DNA of 64,000 bases. It comes from Psychromonas sp. 14N.309.X.WAT.B.A12. Lineage in GTDB: Bacteria > Pseudomonadota > Gammaproteobacteria > Enterobacterales > Psychromonadaceae. The notes beneath the pieces were generated by a model. The model had not been told where the DNA came from. It worked only from the letters and a program-made list of their open reading frames with translations, and made no database searches. The DNA is taken from positions 620,001-684,000 of the forward strand of contig NZ_JAPNXS010000001.1 of the NCBI RefSeq assembly GCF_030397575.1. The letters run 5' to 3'. Each line of letters starts with the position of its first letter. Within the stretch, counting starts at the first letter, position 1. A program made the translations under genes and the position numbers. Positions 55,636-64,000 of the stretch are shown here, piece after piece.

Positions 55636-56952
55636 TTAAGTTTGTGCGGGTAACAAGGTTATTAAACCATTCATCAAAGATGATCGCCATGATAACCAAT
55701 CATGGCCACCCTCCACTTTTTGATAGATTATATTCGCGCCCTTTTCCTCAAACACGGCATAATGCATATCGTTATAAACGCATAATTGCTTTTCAGCATT
55801 GCCTACCGTTTGGTAAATATCTAAACCAGAGACAGTTATCTCATTATTTGATACCCGGTCAGCTAAACTGTTTTTAGGTAATCTTGTATCCCATTTTTCA
55901 TTGTTTAATTTAAATGCATCGGGATCTTGCATCCTCTCAATTTCTGGCCACCAAAACGAGCCTGATAATGAAATAACTTTGCTAAAATAGTCCCGAAAAT
56001 AGGCACCTGCGAACACAGCAGATAACCCACCTAAACTCTGGCCGGCCACAAGATATTCAGTGATTGATTGTTCAGATTCTAATAACTGCTTTTCAACTTG
56101 AGGTAACAAATGTTCAGTGACCGACTGCCAAAAAGGTTGATAACAACTTAACTCCCTCCAGCGTGTTTTATTGTTCAGCGATGGAATTAATAAATAATGA
56201 GCAGCCCTGAGTTTATTAATATTAGTTAAATATTGCAGCACAGATAAGGTGCCAGTATCCGCTCCCCATTTCTCTCCATCCAACAAGATAACCAAAGGAG
56301 CACTGCTCGTTGCTGTTGAGAAAATGGTGCATTGTCGTTTATTCTTGAGCTTTTCAGCAGACCATGTAACGGTAATATTTTCAGCAATAGGTAAGTTGTT
56401 AAGTTTACCTTGATCCCATTCATGCCAGCCTAATTCTGATGGTGCATTCGGTAAATGTAATGGCGAATTCAATCCCCAACCGGAGGCAATTGACGGACCT
56501 GAATTTAATGGATCCACCCGCTGCTGTTTAACTACCTCTAACCACCAGCGACGTTGTGCTTCTCGGCTCCCATCACTCTGTTGTTGAACAAGCTGAGGAG
56601 ATTGATTATCGTGAATTGGAATAAAAGAATAACTACCGCGCCATTGATCATTAATAGTCAAACAAGCAAACCAGAGATTAGTCTCCGGGTGTCTTTCTAA
56701 GCAGCTAGGTTGCCAGGTATTATGATTAGTTAGCCCATTAACATTTAAGATAACTGAAGTTGTAGATGATAAATGCTGATCGCCTTCAGGATCTTGCCAT
56801 ATAAACAGCACCTTACAAAAACCATCTTGTTGTACTTTGATAAAAGGAGCTTCACTTTTAGCAAGATTTTTCCACCACCGTGAAGAGCCGATGGCATTAC
56901 TTGAGAGATTAAAATATGTTAATAAACTGTCTAATGATAATACGTTGTTCAT
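55636..56952 (-). CDS. fes: Ferric catecholate esterase, Fes-like
   Basis: This 438-aa cytoplasmic esterase has an N-terminal Fes domain (about 1-180; SRWWKNLAKSEAPF, FIWQDPEGD, SYSFIPI) and a C-terminal alpha/beta-hydrolase domain. The nucleophile is Ser306 in VAGQSLGGLSAVFAG, and His417 in GGHDW completes the triad. It hydrolyses the ester linkages of a trilactone so that iron can be released. Presence of Fes supports a cyclic or linear ester-linked oligomer as the siderophore. It lies 66 bases downstream of the AraC gene on the same strand. Confidence 0.93.
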   Translation of the reverse strand: MNNVLSLDSLLTYFNLSSNAIGSSRWWKNLAKSEAPFIKVQQDGFCKVLFIWQDPEGDQHLSSTTSVILNVNGLTNHNTWQPSCLERHPETNLWFACLTINDQWRGSYSFIPIHDNQSPQLVQQQSDGSREAQRRWWLEVVKQQRVDPLNSGPSIASGWGLNSPLHLPNAPSELGWHEWDQGKLNNLPIAENITVTWSAEKLKNKRQCTIFSTATSSAPLVILLDGEKWGADTGTLSVLQYLTNINKLRAAHYLLIPSLNNKTRWRELSCYQPFWQSVTEHLLPQVEKQLLESEQSITEYLVAGQSLGGLSAVFAGAYFRDYFSKVISLSGSFWWPEIERMQDPDAFKLNNEKWDTRLPKNSLADRVSNNEITVSGLDIYQTVGNAEKQLCVYNDMHYAVFEEKGANIIYQKVEGGHDWLSWRSSLMNGLITLLPAQT

Positions 56953-57018
56953 TAATAACCTTTTTTGATTTTTAACAGAAATGTTAATTAAGAGTATGAA
57001 AACTGGCTATTGAGATAA

Positions 57019-58083
57019 CTAAACCTGATCTGTTTTAAGCATGAGATCCTGCGGCGGTATGCCAAATACCTTTTTAAATGCGCTGGTAAAATTAGATGGA
57101 TGACGATACCCAGCGTTGTAAGCAGCTTCAGAAATCGTCATTAAACCTGACTCCAACTGCTGTTTGGCAATATTTAAACGACGACGACGAATATAACTTA
57201 ACACACTAATACCTAATGAATTTTTAAATTTATGTTGCAAACTAGAAATACTCATTGCTGAAAACTTAGCTAAGTGACTAACCGACATATCCTGATCTAA
57301 ATTTGCTTCTATATATGACACTAATTTATCTAAGACAGGATCATAGCCCAATGATTCATTTGCAAAATTGTTACTCGCAAACTGTTTTATATCACTAGTG
57401 GCATCATTAAGTTGCATAAGCACTTGAATCAATAATTGTTGTGTTAAGGATTCAAGGTTCATCTGTTCAATGATCGACGTTGGCTCACTGGATTTTATTA
57501 TGTTGCTTGTCAAAGAGACTATTTCTTCATCAACATTAAGTTCAAAATGCGCTAAGTGTTGGTTAACTAATTCGCTAAAGTTGTCATTTGATACAATACG
57601 TTGCGCGATCCATTCATGTGGCAAAATAAGATTGAGCTTAGTGACTTGATTATTTTTATAGAGAGTACGACGAAAGCTCACCGATCTCGTCAGACTAACA
57701 ATCACAGCACGCGGCTGCTCTATCGCATCATATAAGAAGTTTAAATCATCATAACCAAAATCTAATTTCCCCTCTAACAAAATGGTAATGCAAAGTGACT
57801 TTTTGGCTGTAGCAAGAACTTGAAAATCCACTAATTCTTTGGTTTTTCCACCATGCAGAATAAAGCTATTGTCTGCTTGATATGAAATAAGGTCACCTTC
57901 TATTAGCGCTAAACTTTGCTTGTTACTGGCCGTATTACTCGCGTTAGAATGACTGTCTGAAAAGATAGTTTTTTGCTTTAAATCCCCAATGGTGCGGATA
58001 AAAGTGCCTTTAGGTAAAGCTTGTTTTAACTTTCCTTGAAACTTCATATTATTTTTTTCCATAACCAAATAGCCATTTTGCAT
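57019..58083 (-). CDS. AraC family regulator of the siderophore locus
   Basis: This protein (up to 354 aa) has an N-terminal effector domain and a C-terminal AraC DNA-binding domain with two helix-turn-helices (MSVSHLAKFSAMSISSLQHKFKNSLG, then MTISEAAYNAGYRHPSNFTSAFKKVFGIPP). This layout is that of PchR/DesR-type regulators, which bind the siderophore complex and switch on its receptor. It is divergent from the TonB receptor gene, as such regulators usually are. The start is uncertain: ATGs at 58083, 58062 and 58047 are all in frame, with no clear ribosome site for the first. Confidence 0.88.
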   Translation of the reverse strand: MQNGYLVMEKNNMKFQGKLKQALPKGTFIRTIGDLKQKTIFSDSHSNASNTASNKQSLALIEGDLISYQADNSFILHGGKTKELVDFQVLATAKKSLCITILLEGKLDFGYDDLNFLYDAIEQPRAVIVSLTRSVSFRRTLYKNNQVTKLNLILPHEWIAQRIVSNDNFSELVNQHLAHFELNVDEEIVSLTSNIIKSSEPTSIIEQMNLESLTQQLLIQVLMQLNDATSDIKQFASNNFANESLGYDPVLDKLVSYIEANLDQDMSVSHLAKFSAMSISSLQHKFKNSLGISVLSYIRRRRLNIAKQQLESGLMTISEAAYNAGYRHPSNFTSAFKKVFGIPPQDLMLKTDQV

Positions 58084-58128
58084 AACCTATTATGCTGTGA
58101 ACTTGAGAATATTTACCTTATCATTAAT

Positions 58129-58147
58129 ACGAATAAATATCATTACC
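58129..58147. promoter_or_regulatory. Weak Fur-like site before the receptor gene
   Basis: The 19 bases acgaataaatatcattacc match the Fur consensus at 12 of 19 positions by hand alignment. It lies 40 bases before the receptor start and between it and the AraC gene. It is weak alone, but iron control is expected here. Confidence 0.35.
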
Positions 58148-58186
58148 AATAAATATTATAACAACACAATAATGGAATTAGGAAAT

Positions 58187-60214
58187 ATGAAGCATTGCAA
58201 AGTATATGCAGGCATTATGCTCGCGTTAAGCGGTCAAGTCATGGCAGAAGAACCTTCACACACAGAAGTTATGATTGTGACAGGTGAAAAAATGGATCGA
58301 GATATTAAAGATACCACGACAGCAGTAACAGTAATACACGGTGAAGATATCGACAAAACCGGTGCAAAAACAGTAAATGACGTCGTTATCAAAGCACCCA
58401 ATGTCGTTACTTCTGGCTTTGGTAGTGTCAATATCCGTGGTGTTAACGGTAGTGGCGCAGCAACCGGATTCTATGCAATTCGAAGTGGTGCTCGTCAACG
58501 TGTCGATACTAATGTTGATGGCGTTTCTGATGCATTTACAGGCTATAACTTCAGTGGTTCTGGTGTATGGGATGTGCAGCAGGTAGAAGTTTTACGTGGT
58601 CCGCAATCAACCACACAGGGTGAGAACTCTATCGGTGGCGCTGTAACCGTTAAAACTAACGATCCTACTTTTGCACCTGAATATGCAATTCGTGGTGGTG
58701 CAGAAATTTATGAAAACGGTAATGTAATGAAAAACGTTGCATTAATGGCGTCAGGCCCAATCAATGACGAGTTAGCTTACCGCTTTGCCTTTGATGGTAC
58801 CGATGGTCAAAGTTATATTACTTATGATGGGGATAGTATCCCTGTTGATCCTGAAGACTCACAAAATTTAAACTTCCGCGGTAAATTATTGTGGGAGCCA
58901 GCATTCAATGAAGACCTTTCAATCAAACTAACAACCAACTACCGCAAAGCCGATGGTAATTATTTAAACTGGGCAAACTGGGATGGTGGAACAGGTTATG
59001 AAGACGAAACACTAACACTAGGTACTAATTACAACGAATACCTTGGTCGTGATTACAGTTACAATACCCGTATTCAAGACTCTGATGTATATAATGTTTC
59101 TTCTGAAATCAACTACAAAATTAACAGTCAAGTAAGCAGTAAAACCCTAATATCATACAACAGCCAAAGAAATATTTTTGATCAATACCCAACTGAACAA
59201 ACTTATAACTTCAAAGACAAAACAGCTAAAATTGAAAGCCAATTAACCTTCACACCAACTGATTCAAAAATCGATGGTTTCGTCGGCATCATGGCGGCAG
59301 ACCGCGAAAATACAGTTGCCAGTGAAAGTTATTCTACACAAGGTAAAACCGATGAAACACGTGTAGGTGTATTTGGTGAAATGAACTATTACATTGATGA
59401 GCAATTCACTGTTACTGCTGGCGCACGTGTTCAACGTGAAAAGCAGCATAGAGAATTCTCTGCCACGTATGTGACTAATGAAGTAGATAATGACATACAA
59501 GACACTTACCTTTTACCTAAATTAGCCTTTACCTACAGTCCAGTTGAAGACACGACCTTTGGTATTTCTGTCCGTCAAGGTTATAACTCAGGGGGTCTTG
59601 GTTACTATAACTACGGTGGCGCTTCTGAAGTTTATACTTATGAGAGTGAATCAGTAACAGCCTATGAGTTAAGTGCTAAAACAGCCTTTAATAACAGCAC
59701 CACAATCAACACGGCAGTTTTCTACAATGACTACAGGGATTACCAAGGCATTTCAGACTACAAAATTACTAACGTAGATGAATCTCACACTATGGGTTTA
59801 GAAGTTGAATTAGCACATTGGTTAACGGATAGCTTAGAAGTTCGTCCAGCAATTGGTTTATTAAAAACCAAAGTTGATAACGACGATAGCTTTGGTGGCA
59901 ATGAATTATCAAATGCACCAGACTTCAATGCGTCACTTGCATTAACGCAATATGTCGGTGAAAACCTAACATTAGGTGCAGATGTGACTTACGTAAGTGA
60001 ATACTACTCTGACCTTGATAATACTGATGATTATAAAGCGGGTGAATATGCAATCGTAGGAGCCAATGTTGATTATACTATCGGCGATCTATTAATCAGT
60101 GGTTACATCACTAACTTAACCGATGAAGACGTAGTCTACTTAATTAACGGTGGTTACCGTGCTTCAGTTGGCCAAAGCCGTACTGTAGGTTTAAATTTAA
60201 CTTACCGTATGTAA
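58187..60214 (+). CDS. TonB-dependent ferric-siderophore receptor
   Basis: This 675-aa outer-membrane receptor has a signal peptide (cleavage near VMA, residue 19) and a short N-terminus. A TonB-box-like EVMIVTG follows, then the plug domain (about 40-155; NIRGVNGSG, VEVLRGPQSTTQGENSIGGAVTVKT) and a 22-strand barrel ending in VGLNLTYRM with the C-terminal aromatic-hydrophobic pattern. It should import the locus's own ferric siderophore. The frame is open from 58097, but the ATG at 58187 has an aggaaat site and begins a normal signal peptide. It has a good terminator. Confidence 0.93.
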   Translation: MKHCKVYAGIMLALSGQVMAEEPSHTEVMIVTGEKMDRDIKDTTTAVTVIHGEDIDKTGAKTVNDVVIKAPNVVTSGFGSVNIRGVNGSGAATGFYAIRSGARQRVDTNVDGVSDAFTGYNFSGSGVWDVQQVEVLRGPQSTTQGENSIGGAVTVKTNDPTFAPEYAIRGGAEIYENGNVMKNVALMASGPINDELAYRFAFDGTDGQSYITYDGDSIPVDPEDSQNLNFRGKLLWEPAFNEDLSIKLTTNYRKADGNYLNWANWDGGTGYEDETLTLGTNYNEYLGRDYSYNTRIQDSDVYNVSSEINYKINSQVSSKTLISYNSQRNIFDQYPTEQTYNFKDKTAKIESQLTFTPTDSKIDGFVGIMAADRENTVASESYSTQGKTDETRVGVFGEMNYYIDEQFTVTAGARVQREKQHREFSATYVTNEVDNDIQDTYLLPKLAFTYSPVEDTTFGISVRQGYNSGGLGYYNYGGASEVYTYESESVTAYELSAKTAFNNSTTINTAVFYNDYRDYQGISDYKITNVDESHTMGLEVELAHWLTDSLEVRPAIGLLKTKVDNDDSFGGNELSNAPDFNASLALTQYVGENLTLGADVTYVSEYYSDLDNTDDYKAGEYAIVGANVDYTIGDLLISGYITNLTDEDVVYLINGGYRASVGQSRTVGLNLTYRM

Positions 60215-60248
60215 GTGACCTTCCTTATACAATATAATTAAATAACCA

Positions 60249-60279
60249 AAGGTGGGTCAGTAATGAGCCACCTTTATTC
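60249..60279 (+). terminator. Terminator of the TonB receptor gene
   Basis: aaggtgg (60249-60255) pairs with ccacctt (60268-60274), followed by a short T/A tail. It is 35 bases past the receptor stop. Confidence 0.7.
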
Positions 60280-60574
60280 GTTTAGGCATCCAATAAACCA
60301 AACTTTCTTTATGACTCTAAGTTAATCACTCCCCTATTCTCAACGACCACCTTGTAAGTTAACTTCATCATTTATAGCCAGTATTCTATTAATTCCCTTT
60401 ATATAAACAGCATAATTAGCTAAAATCTGCGCGCGAACAATATGAACAGACTTGAAATAAAATAACTGATAATGCAGCAGCAATATTCAACCTTTGAATG
60501 GGGTTAAAAGGCATTAATGACTATCATTCAACAGCTTAGACAGTATTTAAGAGGTCAACTCCCTTAATTTCCAG

Positions 60575-60599
60575 ATATCCGACTAAAATAGTCAAGTAA
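60575..60599 (+). promoter_or_regulatory. IscR type-1 binding site, upstream copy
   Basis: The 25 bases beginning atatccgacta match the type-1 IscR consensus at about 23 of 25 positions, including the gac and agtc half-site cores. It lies 71 bases before the iscR ATG, directly next to the second copy. [2Fe-2S]-IscR binding here would repress the operon. Confidence 0.8.
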
Positions 60600-60624
60600 A
60601 TACTTGATTAAAACAGTAGGTTTT
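60600..60624 (+). promoter_or_regulatory. IscR type-1 binding site, downstream copy
   Basis: The 25 bases beginning atacttgatta match the type-1 consensus at about 21 of 25 positions. It abuts the upstream copy with no gap and ends 45 bases before the iscR start, which should overlap the promoter. Confidence 0.75.
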
Positions 60625-60669
60625 ATGTATCATTACTACTCAAGAATAATTGACTGAATTGGATAGCTT

Positions 60670-61146
60670 ATGCGTTTAACAACAAAAGGCCGTTATGCGG
60701 TGACTGCAATGCTTGATCTTGCATTACACCCAGAACAAGGTCCTGTGTCATTATCAGATATTTCAGAACGACAAGGTATCTCATTATCTTATCTTGAGCA
60801 GTTATTTTCTAAACTTCGCCGAGTCTCTTTAGTAAAAAGTGTTAGAGGTCCTGGTGGAGGCTATCAATTGGGTCGTTCAATTGACGATATTTTTGTAGCA
60901 CAAATTATGGATGCAGTTAATGAAGTCATTGATGCAACCGGATGTAAAAAAAGCGCAGATTGTAAAAATGGCGTCACTTGCTTAACACACTATTTATGGT
61001 GTGACTTAAGTGACCAAATACACGGCTTTTTAAGTAAAATTAGCTTAGGTGATTTGATGCGCCAACATGATGCTCAAAACAACGTGGCTGAACAAAGAAT
61101 TGATAGTCAATTATTTACTATTCAAACTAGCGAAATGATTGGTTAG
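60670..61146 (+). CDS. iscR: Fe-S cluster regulator IscR
   Basis: This 158-aa Rrf2-family regulator has the winged-helix motif [33 protein letters not shown] and the three cluster cysteines Cys92, Cys98 and Cys104, at the E. coli positions; the His ligand lies at residue 107 (LTHYLWC). Apo- and holo-IscR bind different sites, and [2Fe-2S]-IscR represses type-1 promoters like the two sites upstream. Here iscR precedes sufBCD instead of iscSUA, so the Suf system is the likely main target. The start follows tggatag. Confidence 0.96.
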   Translation: MRLTTKGRYAVTAMLDLALHPEQGPVSLSDISERQGISLSYLEQLFSKLRRVSLVKSVRGPGGGYQLGRSIDDIFVAQIMDAVNEVIDATGCKKSADCKNGVTCLTHYLWCDLSDQIHGFLSKISLGDLMRQHDAQNNVAEQRIDSQLFTIQTSEMIG

Positions 61147-61205
61147 TTGGCAAAAAAGATAAAACGATTATTACCATCCTCCCCCCGACAAAGAGTGAGT
61201 TTTAT

Positions 61206-62648
61206 ATGACAGTGCAAGTAGAAATAGATGAAGCACTAGGAAGAGAATATGAAGCTGGTTTTATTTCTGATATCGAGTCAGAAACCTTTGAACCAGGTTT
61301 AGATGAAAGTGTTATTACGCGAATTTCTAAAATGAAAAATGAACCAGAGTGGATGCTAGAATGGCGACTAGGTGCATTTAGAGAATGGCTGAAGATGGAA
61401 GAGCCTGATTGGGCCTTAGTCGATTATCCTAAAATAGATTTTCAAGCTATCTCTTACTACTCTGCACCTAAAAGTATGAAAGATAAACCAAAGTCATTGG
61501 ATGAGGTTGACCCTGAATTACTGCGTACTTATGAAAAACTAGGTATTCCTCTAATCGAGCAACAAATGCTCGCAGGTATCGCTGTTGATGCGGTTTTTGA
61601 TTCAGTATCAGTTGTGACAACATTCAGAGAAAAACTACAGGAAGCAGGCGTTATTTTCTGCCCTATCTCTGAAGCGATTGTTGAATACCCTGAACTGGTT
61701 AAAAAATACCTTGGCAGTGTTGTTGGCCGTAAAGATAACTACTACTCAGCATTAAACTGTGCAGTATTTACTGATGGTTCATTTGTATACATTCCAAAAG
61801 GCACACGTTGCCCAATGGAGTTATCAACTTACTTCCGTATTAACGAACAAAATACAGGTCAGTTTGAGCGTACGCTTATCATTGCCGATGAAGGCAGTCA
61901 CGTTAGCTACCTTGAAGGTTGTACTGCTCCACAGCGTGATGAAAATCAATTACACGCAGCGGTCGTTGAATTAATCGCGCTAGACAATGCAGAAATCAAA
62001 TACTCAACAGTACAAAACTGGTACCCAGGCGATGAAAATGGCAAAGGTGGTATTTACAACTTCGTTACTAAACGTGGTATTTGCCATACCAAAGCTAAAA
62101 TCTCTTGGACACAAGTTGAAACAGGGTCAGCGGTTACTTGGAAATACCCAAGCTGTATCCTAAAAGGCGATGACAGTGTTGGCGAATTCTACTCAGTTGC
62201 ATTAACACGTGGTAGACAACAAGCAGATACAGGTACAAAAATGATCCACCTTGGTAAAAATACCAAGTCAACCATCATTACCAAAGGTATCTCAGCAGGT
62301 CGCAGTAATAACAGTTACCGTGGTCTAGTAAAAATGGCAGCGACTGCCGATGGCGCACGTAACTTTACCGAGTGTGATTCACTGTTAATCGGTGATAAAT
62401 GTGGTGCACATACTTTCCCTTACATTGAAAGCCGTAACCCTTCTGCCATCGTTGAGCACGAAGCGACAACGTCAAAAGTAAGTGACGAGCAAATGTTCCT
62501 ATGTCGCCAACGTGGTCTTGATCCTGAAAAAGCAGTATCGATGATCGTTAATGGTTTCTGTAAAGAAGTATTCAAAGAGCTGCCAATGGAATTTGCCGTT
62601 GAAGCAAGTAAATTATTAGAGATTAGCCTTGAAGGCTCTGTAGGTTAA
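61206..62648 (+). CDS. sufB: Fe-S scaffold protein SufB
   Basis: This 480-aa protein is the core scaffold of the SufBC2D complex that builds Fe-S clusters. Conserved segments: [39 protein letters not shown], and the beta-helix core ending in [41 protein letters not shown]. The sulfur-accepting cysteine of SufB (Cys405 in E. coli) is matched by the Cys in [11 protein letters not shown]. It starts 60 bases after iscR and ends 11 bases before sufC. Confidence 0.96.
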   Translation: MTVQVEIDEALGREYEAGFISDIESETFEPGLDESVITRISKMKNEPEWMLEWRLGAFREWLKMEEPDWALVDYPKIDFQAISYYSAPKSMKDKPKSLDEVDPELLRTYEKLGIPLIEQQMLAGIAVDAVFDSVSVVTTFREKLQEAGVIFCPISEAIVEYPELVKKYLGSVVGRKDNYYSALNCAVFTDGSFVYIPKGTRCPMELSTYFRINEQNTGQFERTLIIADEGSHVSYLEGCTAPQRDENQLHAAVVELIALDNAEIKYSTVQNWYPGDENGKGGIYNFVTKRGICHTKAKISWTQVETGSAVTWKYPSCILKGDDSVGEFYSVALTRGRQQADTGTKMIHLGKNTKSTIITKGISAGRSNNSYRGLVKMAATADGARNFTECDSLLIGDKCGAHTFPYIESRNPSAIVEHEATTSKVSDEQMFLCRQRGLDPEKAVSMIVNGFCKEVFKELPMEFAVEASKLLEISLEGSVG

Positions 62649-62659
62649 GGATTATTAAG

Positions 62660-63445
62660 ATGTCAGACAACAAAAGTTTATTAACAATTAAAGACGTATA
62701 CGCAAGCATTGAAGAAAAGCAAATCATCAAAGGTTTTAATCTAGATATTAAACCAGGTGAAGTACACGCGATCATGGGACCAAATGGTGCTGGTAAAAGT
62801 ACTATGGGCTATGTTTTATCAGGCCGTGAAGGTTACGAAGTAAATAGCGGTACGATCACTTTCAATGGTAAAGACCTACTAGAGATGGAAATTGAAGAGC
62901 GTGCTGCGGCAGGCCTATTCTTAGCATTCCAATACCCTGTTGAAATCCCAGGTGTAAGCAACTTAGAATTTTTAAAAGCCTCTGTTGATGCAATTCGTGA
63001 AGCAAATGGTGAAGAGCCAATCACTTCATCTGAACTATTAAAGCAAGCAAAAGAAGCTTGTAAACAAGTTGACTTACCGCTTGCATTCTTAAAGCGTGGC
63101 GTTAACGAAGGTTTCTCTGGTGGTGAAAAGAAACGTAACGAATTAATGCAAATGTTACTGCTTAAACCAAAACTATGTATTTTAGATGAAACAGACTCTG
63201 GTTTAGATATCGATGCATTACAAATGGTCGCAGCTGGTGTTAACAGCCAACGTTCTCCTGAGCGTAGCTTCATTGTTGTAACGCATTACCAACGTCTACT
63301 TGATTACATCAAACCTGATTTTGTTCATGTATTAGCTGACGGTAAAATCGTGAAAAGTGGTGACGCTTCGCTAGCACTAGAATTAGAATCTCAAGGTTAC
63401 GCTTGGTTAGAAACTCACAAAGACGAAGACAACATTGAGGGTTAA
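62660..63445 (+). CDS. sufC: Suf ATPase SufC
   Basis: This 261-aa ABC-type ATPase powers the SufBCD scaffold. It has Walker A GPNGAGKST (about 39-47), Q-loop LAFQYPVEIPGV, signature FSGGEKKRNEL, Walker B LCILDETDSGLD and H-loop VVTHYQR. The unusual FSGGEKKRNE signature is typical of SufC. It is followed after three bases by sufD. Confidence 0.97.
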   Translation: MSDNKSLLTIKDVYASIEEKQIIKGFNLDIKPGEVHAIMGPNGAGKSTMGYVLSGREGYEVNSGTITFNGKDLLEMEIEERAAAGLFLAFQYPVEIPGVSNLEFLKASVDAIREANGEEPITSSELLKQAKEACKQVDLPLAFLKRGVNEGFSGGEKKRNELMQMLLLKPKLCILDETDSGLDIDALQMVAAGVNSQRSPERSFIVVTHYQRLLDYIKPDFVHVLADGKIVKSGDASLALELESQGYAWLETHKDEDNIEG

Positions 63446-63448
63446 TAG

Positions 63449-64000
63449 ATGAGCGAATGGTTAGAAAATGCCATCTCACGAGGGCAAAAAATAGACGATT
63501 GGTTAAACCCAAAACGTAGCCGTGCACTTGAACTTTTATCAACAACTAAATGGCCTACTCGTAAAACAGAAGCATGGCGTTACACACCACTGCGTGCAAT
63601 TCAAAGCACTAAAGCAACACAGCTTGAAGTAGTAAGTGAATTAACGCCATTAGCAATTGCCGACCTATCTGCTATTGAATTAGTATTTAAAAATGGCAAG
63701 TTAGATAAAAGCGCATTAAGCGACACACTTCCAACAGGATTAACTGTCTCTTTAGGTAGTGAGTTAGCAGCTCAACAACAATTGCAAGCAATTGCTGACT
63801 TCTCTGAAGTAAAACCTGACCGTCATTTATTTGGTTTGGTGAATGATGCATTAGCACAAGATGTCGTGATCGTGAATGTTGAAGCAGGTGTTAAAGTTGA
63901 ACAACCTTTACGTATTAGTTCACTATTAAGCCAAGGTGCTGAATCTCATACTCGTGTACAAGTGTCACTAGGCGAAGGTGCTGAACTAGCAGTGATTGAA
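63449..64000 (+). CDS. sufD: Suf scaffold protein SufD, 5' part
   Basis: The ATG at 63449 starts a frame that is open to the window end (184 codons). It reads as the N-terminal part of SufD: KWPTRKTEAWRYTPLRAI near residues 32-49, PDRHLFGLVNDALAQD, and the start of the beta-helix (VKVEQPLRISSLLS, RVQVSLGEGAELAVIE). SufD pairs with SufB in the scaffold. The start lies three bases after the sufC stop, so the genes are translationally coupled. The missing remainder should continue beyond base 64000, likely followed by sufS or another Suf gene. Confidence 0.96.
   Translation, partial: MSEWLENAISRGQKIDDWLNPKRSRALELLSTTKWPTRKTEAWRYTPLRAIQSTKATQLEVVSELTPLAIADLSAIELVFKNGKLDKSALSDTLPTGLTVSLGSELAAQQQLQAIADFSEVKPDRHLFGLVNDALAQDVVIVNVEAGVKVEQPLRISSLLSQGAESHTRVQVSLGEGAELAVIE

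Larger units (their letters stand above)
60215..60669. other. Intergenic region before iscR
   Basis: The region holds the receptor terminator at its left end and the two IscR boxes at its right. The bases in between are AT-rich and show no other gene. Confidence 0.5.

Noticed and set aside
1-64000. tRNA, rRNA, CRISPR arrays, insertion sequences and prophage genes
   Set aside because: Reading both strands, I saw no clover-leaf gene, no spaced direct repeats, and no transposase or integrase motifs. A tRNAscan and CRISPR search would settle this.

Overview
The window looks like chromosome of a cold-water or marine gammaproteobacterium. The DNA is AT-rich. The protein set (many chemoreceptors and c-di-GMP enzymes, a PL7 alginate lyase, YHYH proteins, an IscR whose cysteines sit at the same positions as in E. 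coli) fits Psychromonas or a close relative. The genus is a guess from gene content; no rRNA or tRNA gene was seen to settle it. I found no CRISPR array, insertion sequence, phage gene or plasmid replication gene.

Layout. 1-2.6 kb: the 3' part of an EAL phosphodiesterase gene, a YqfB-type ASCH amidohydrolase and a chemoreceptor. 2.6-9 kb: a secreted-protein island with two YHYH-domain proteins, a His-rich exported protein, a fibronectin-III protein with two C-terminal repeats, and a DUF3297 gene. 9-22 kb: a second chemoreceptor, a MYG1 hydrolase, an EAL-CBS-GGDEF protein, a Bcr/CflA exporter divergent from its MarR regulator, DUF1499 and LEA14-like genes, and a membrane GGDEF-EAL protein. 22-28 kb: a MATE exporter, a CBM32-PL7 alginate lyase lipoprotein and a third chemoreceptor. 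28.8-34.7 kb: an amino-acid ABC operon whose first gene fuses a PLP aminotransferase to the ABC ATPase, followed by two permeases, an EamA exporter and a binding protein, then a convergent TetR gene. 34.9-36.7 kb: a short DUF4347 protein, apparently the N-terminal remnant of a giant adhesin.

37-60.2 kb is a complete catecholate siderophore locus. EntC, EntB and EntA make 2,3-dihydroxybenzoate. EntE loads it on the EntB carrier domain. A two-module NRPS with a terminal thioesterase adds two amino acids; the second is read as serine, and the first pocket is acidic, suggesting a basic residue. EntD activates the carrier domains and an MbtH-like protein assists adenylation. An MFS pump may export the product. 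A TonB receptor, FepB and FepDGC bring the ferric complex in, and Fes breaks it down. Candidate Fur boxes lie before mbtH/NRPS, between the MFS gene and entC, before fepB, and between the AraC regulator and the receptor. The predicted product is of the chrysobactin/vanchrobactin type (DHB-basic amino acid-Ser, possibly a cyclic trimer) rather than enterobactin.

60.6-64 kb: iscR heads a sufBCD operon, with two abutting type-1 IscR sites directly upstream.

The items most worth a second look are the aminotransferase-ATPase fusion, the two-module siderophore NRPS, a pseudoknot-like leader that could hide the ribosome binding site of the fibronectin-III gene, the tandem IscR boxes, and the YHYH island.
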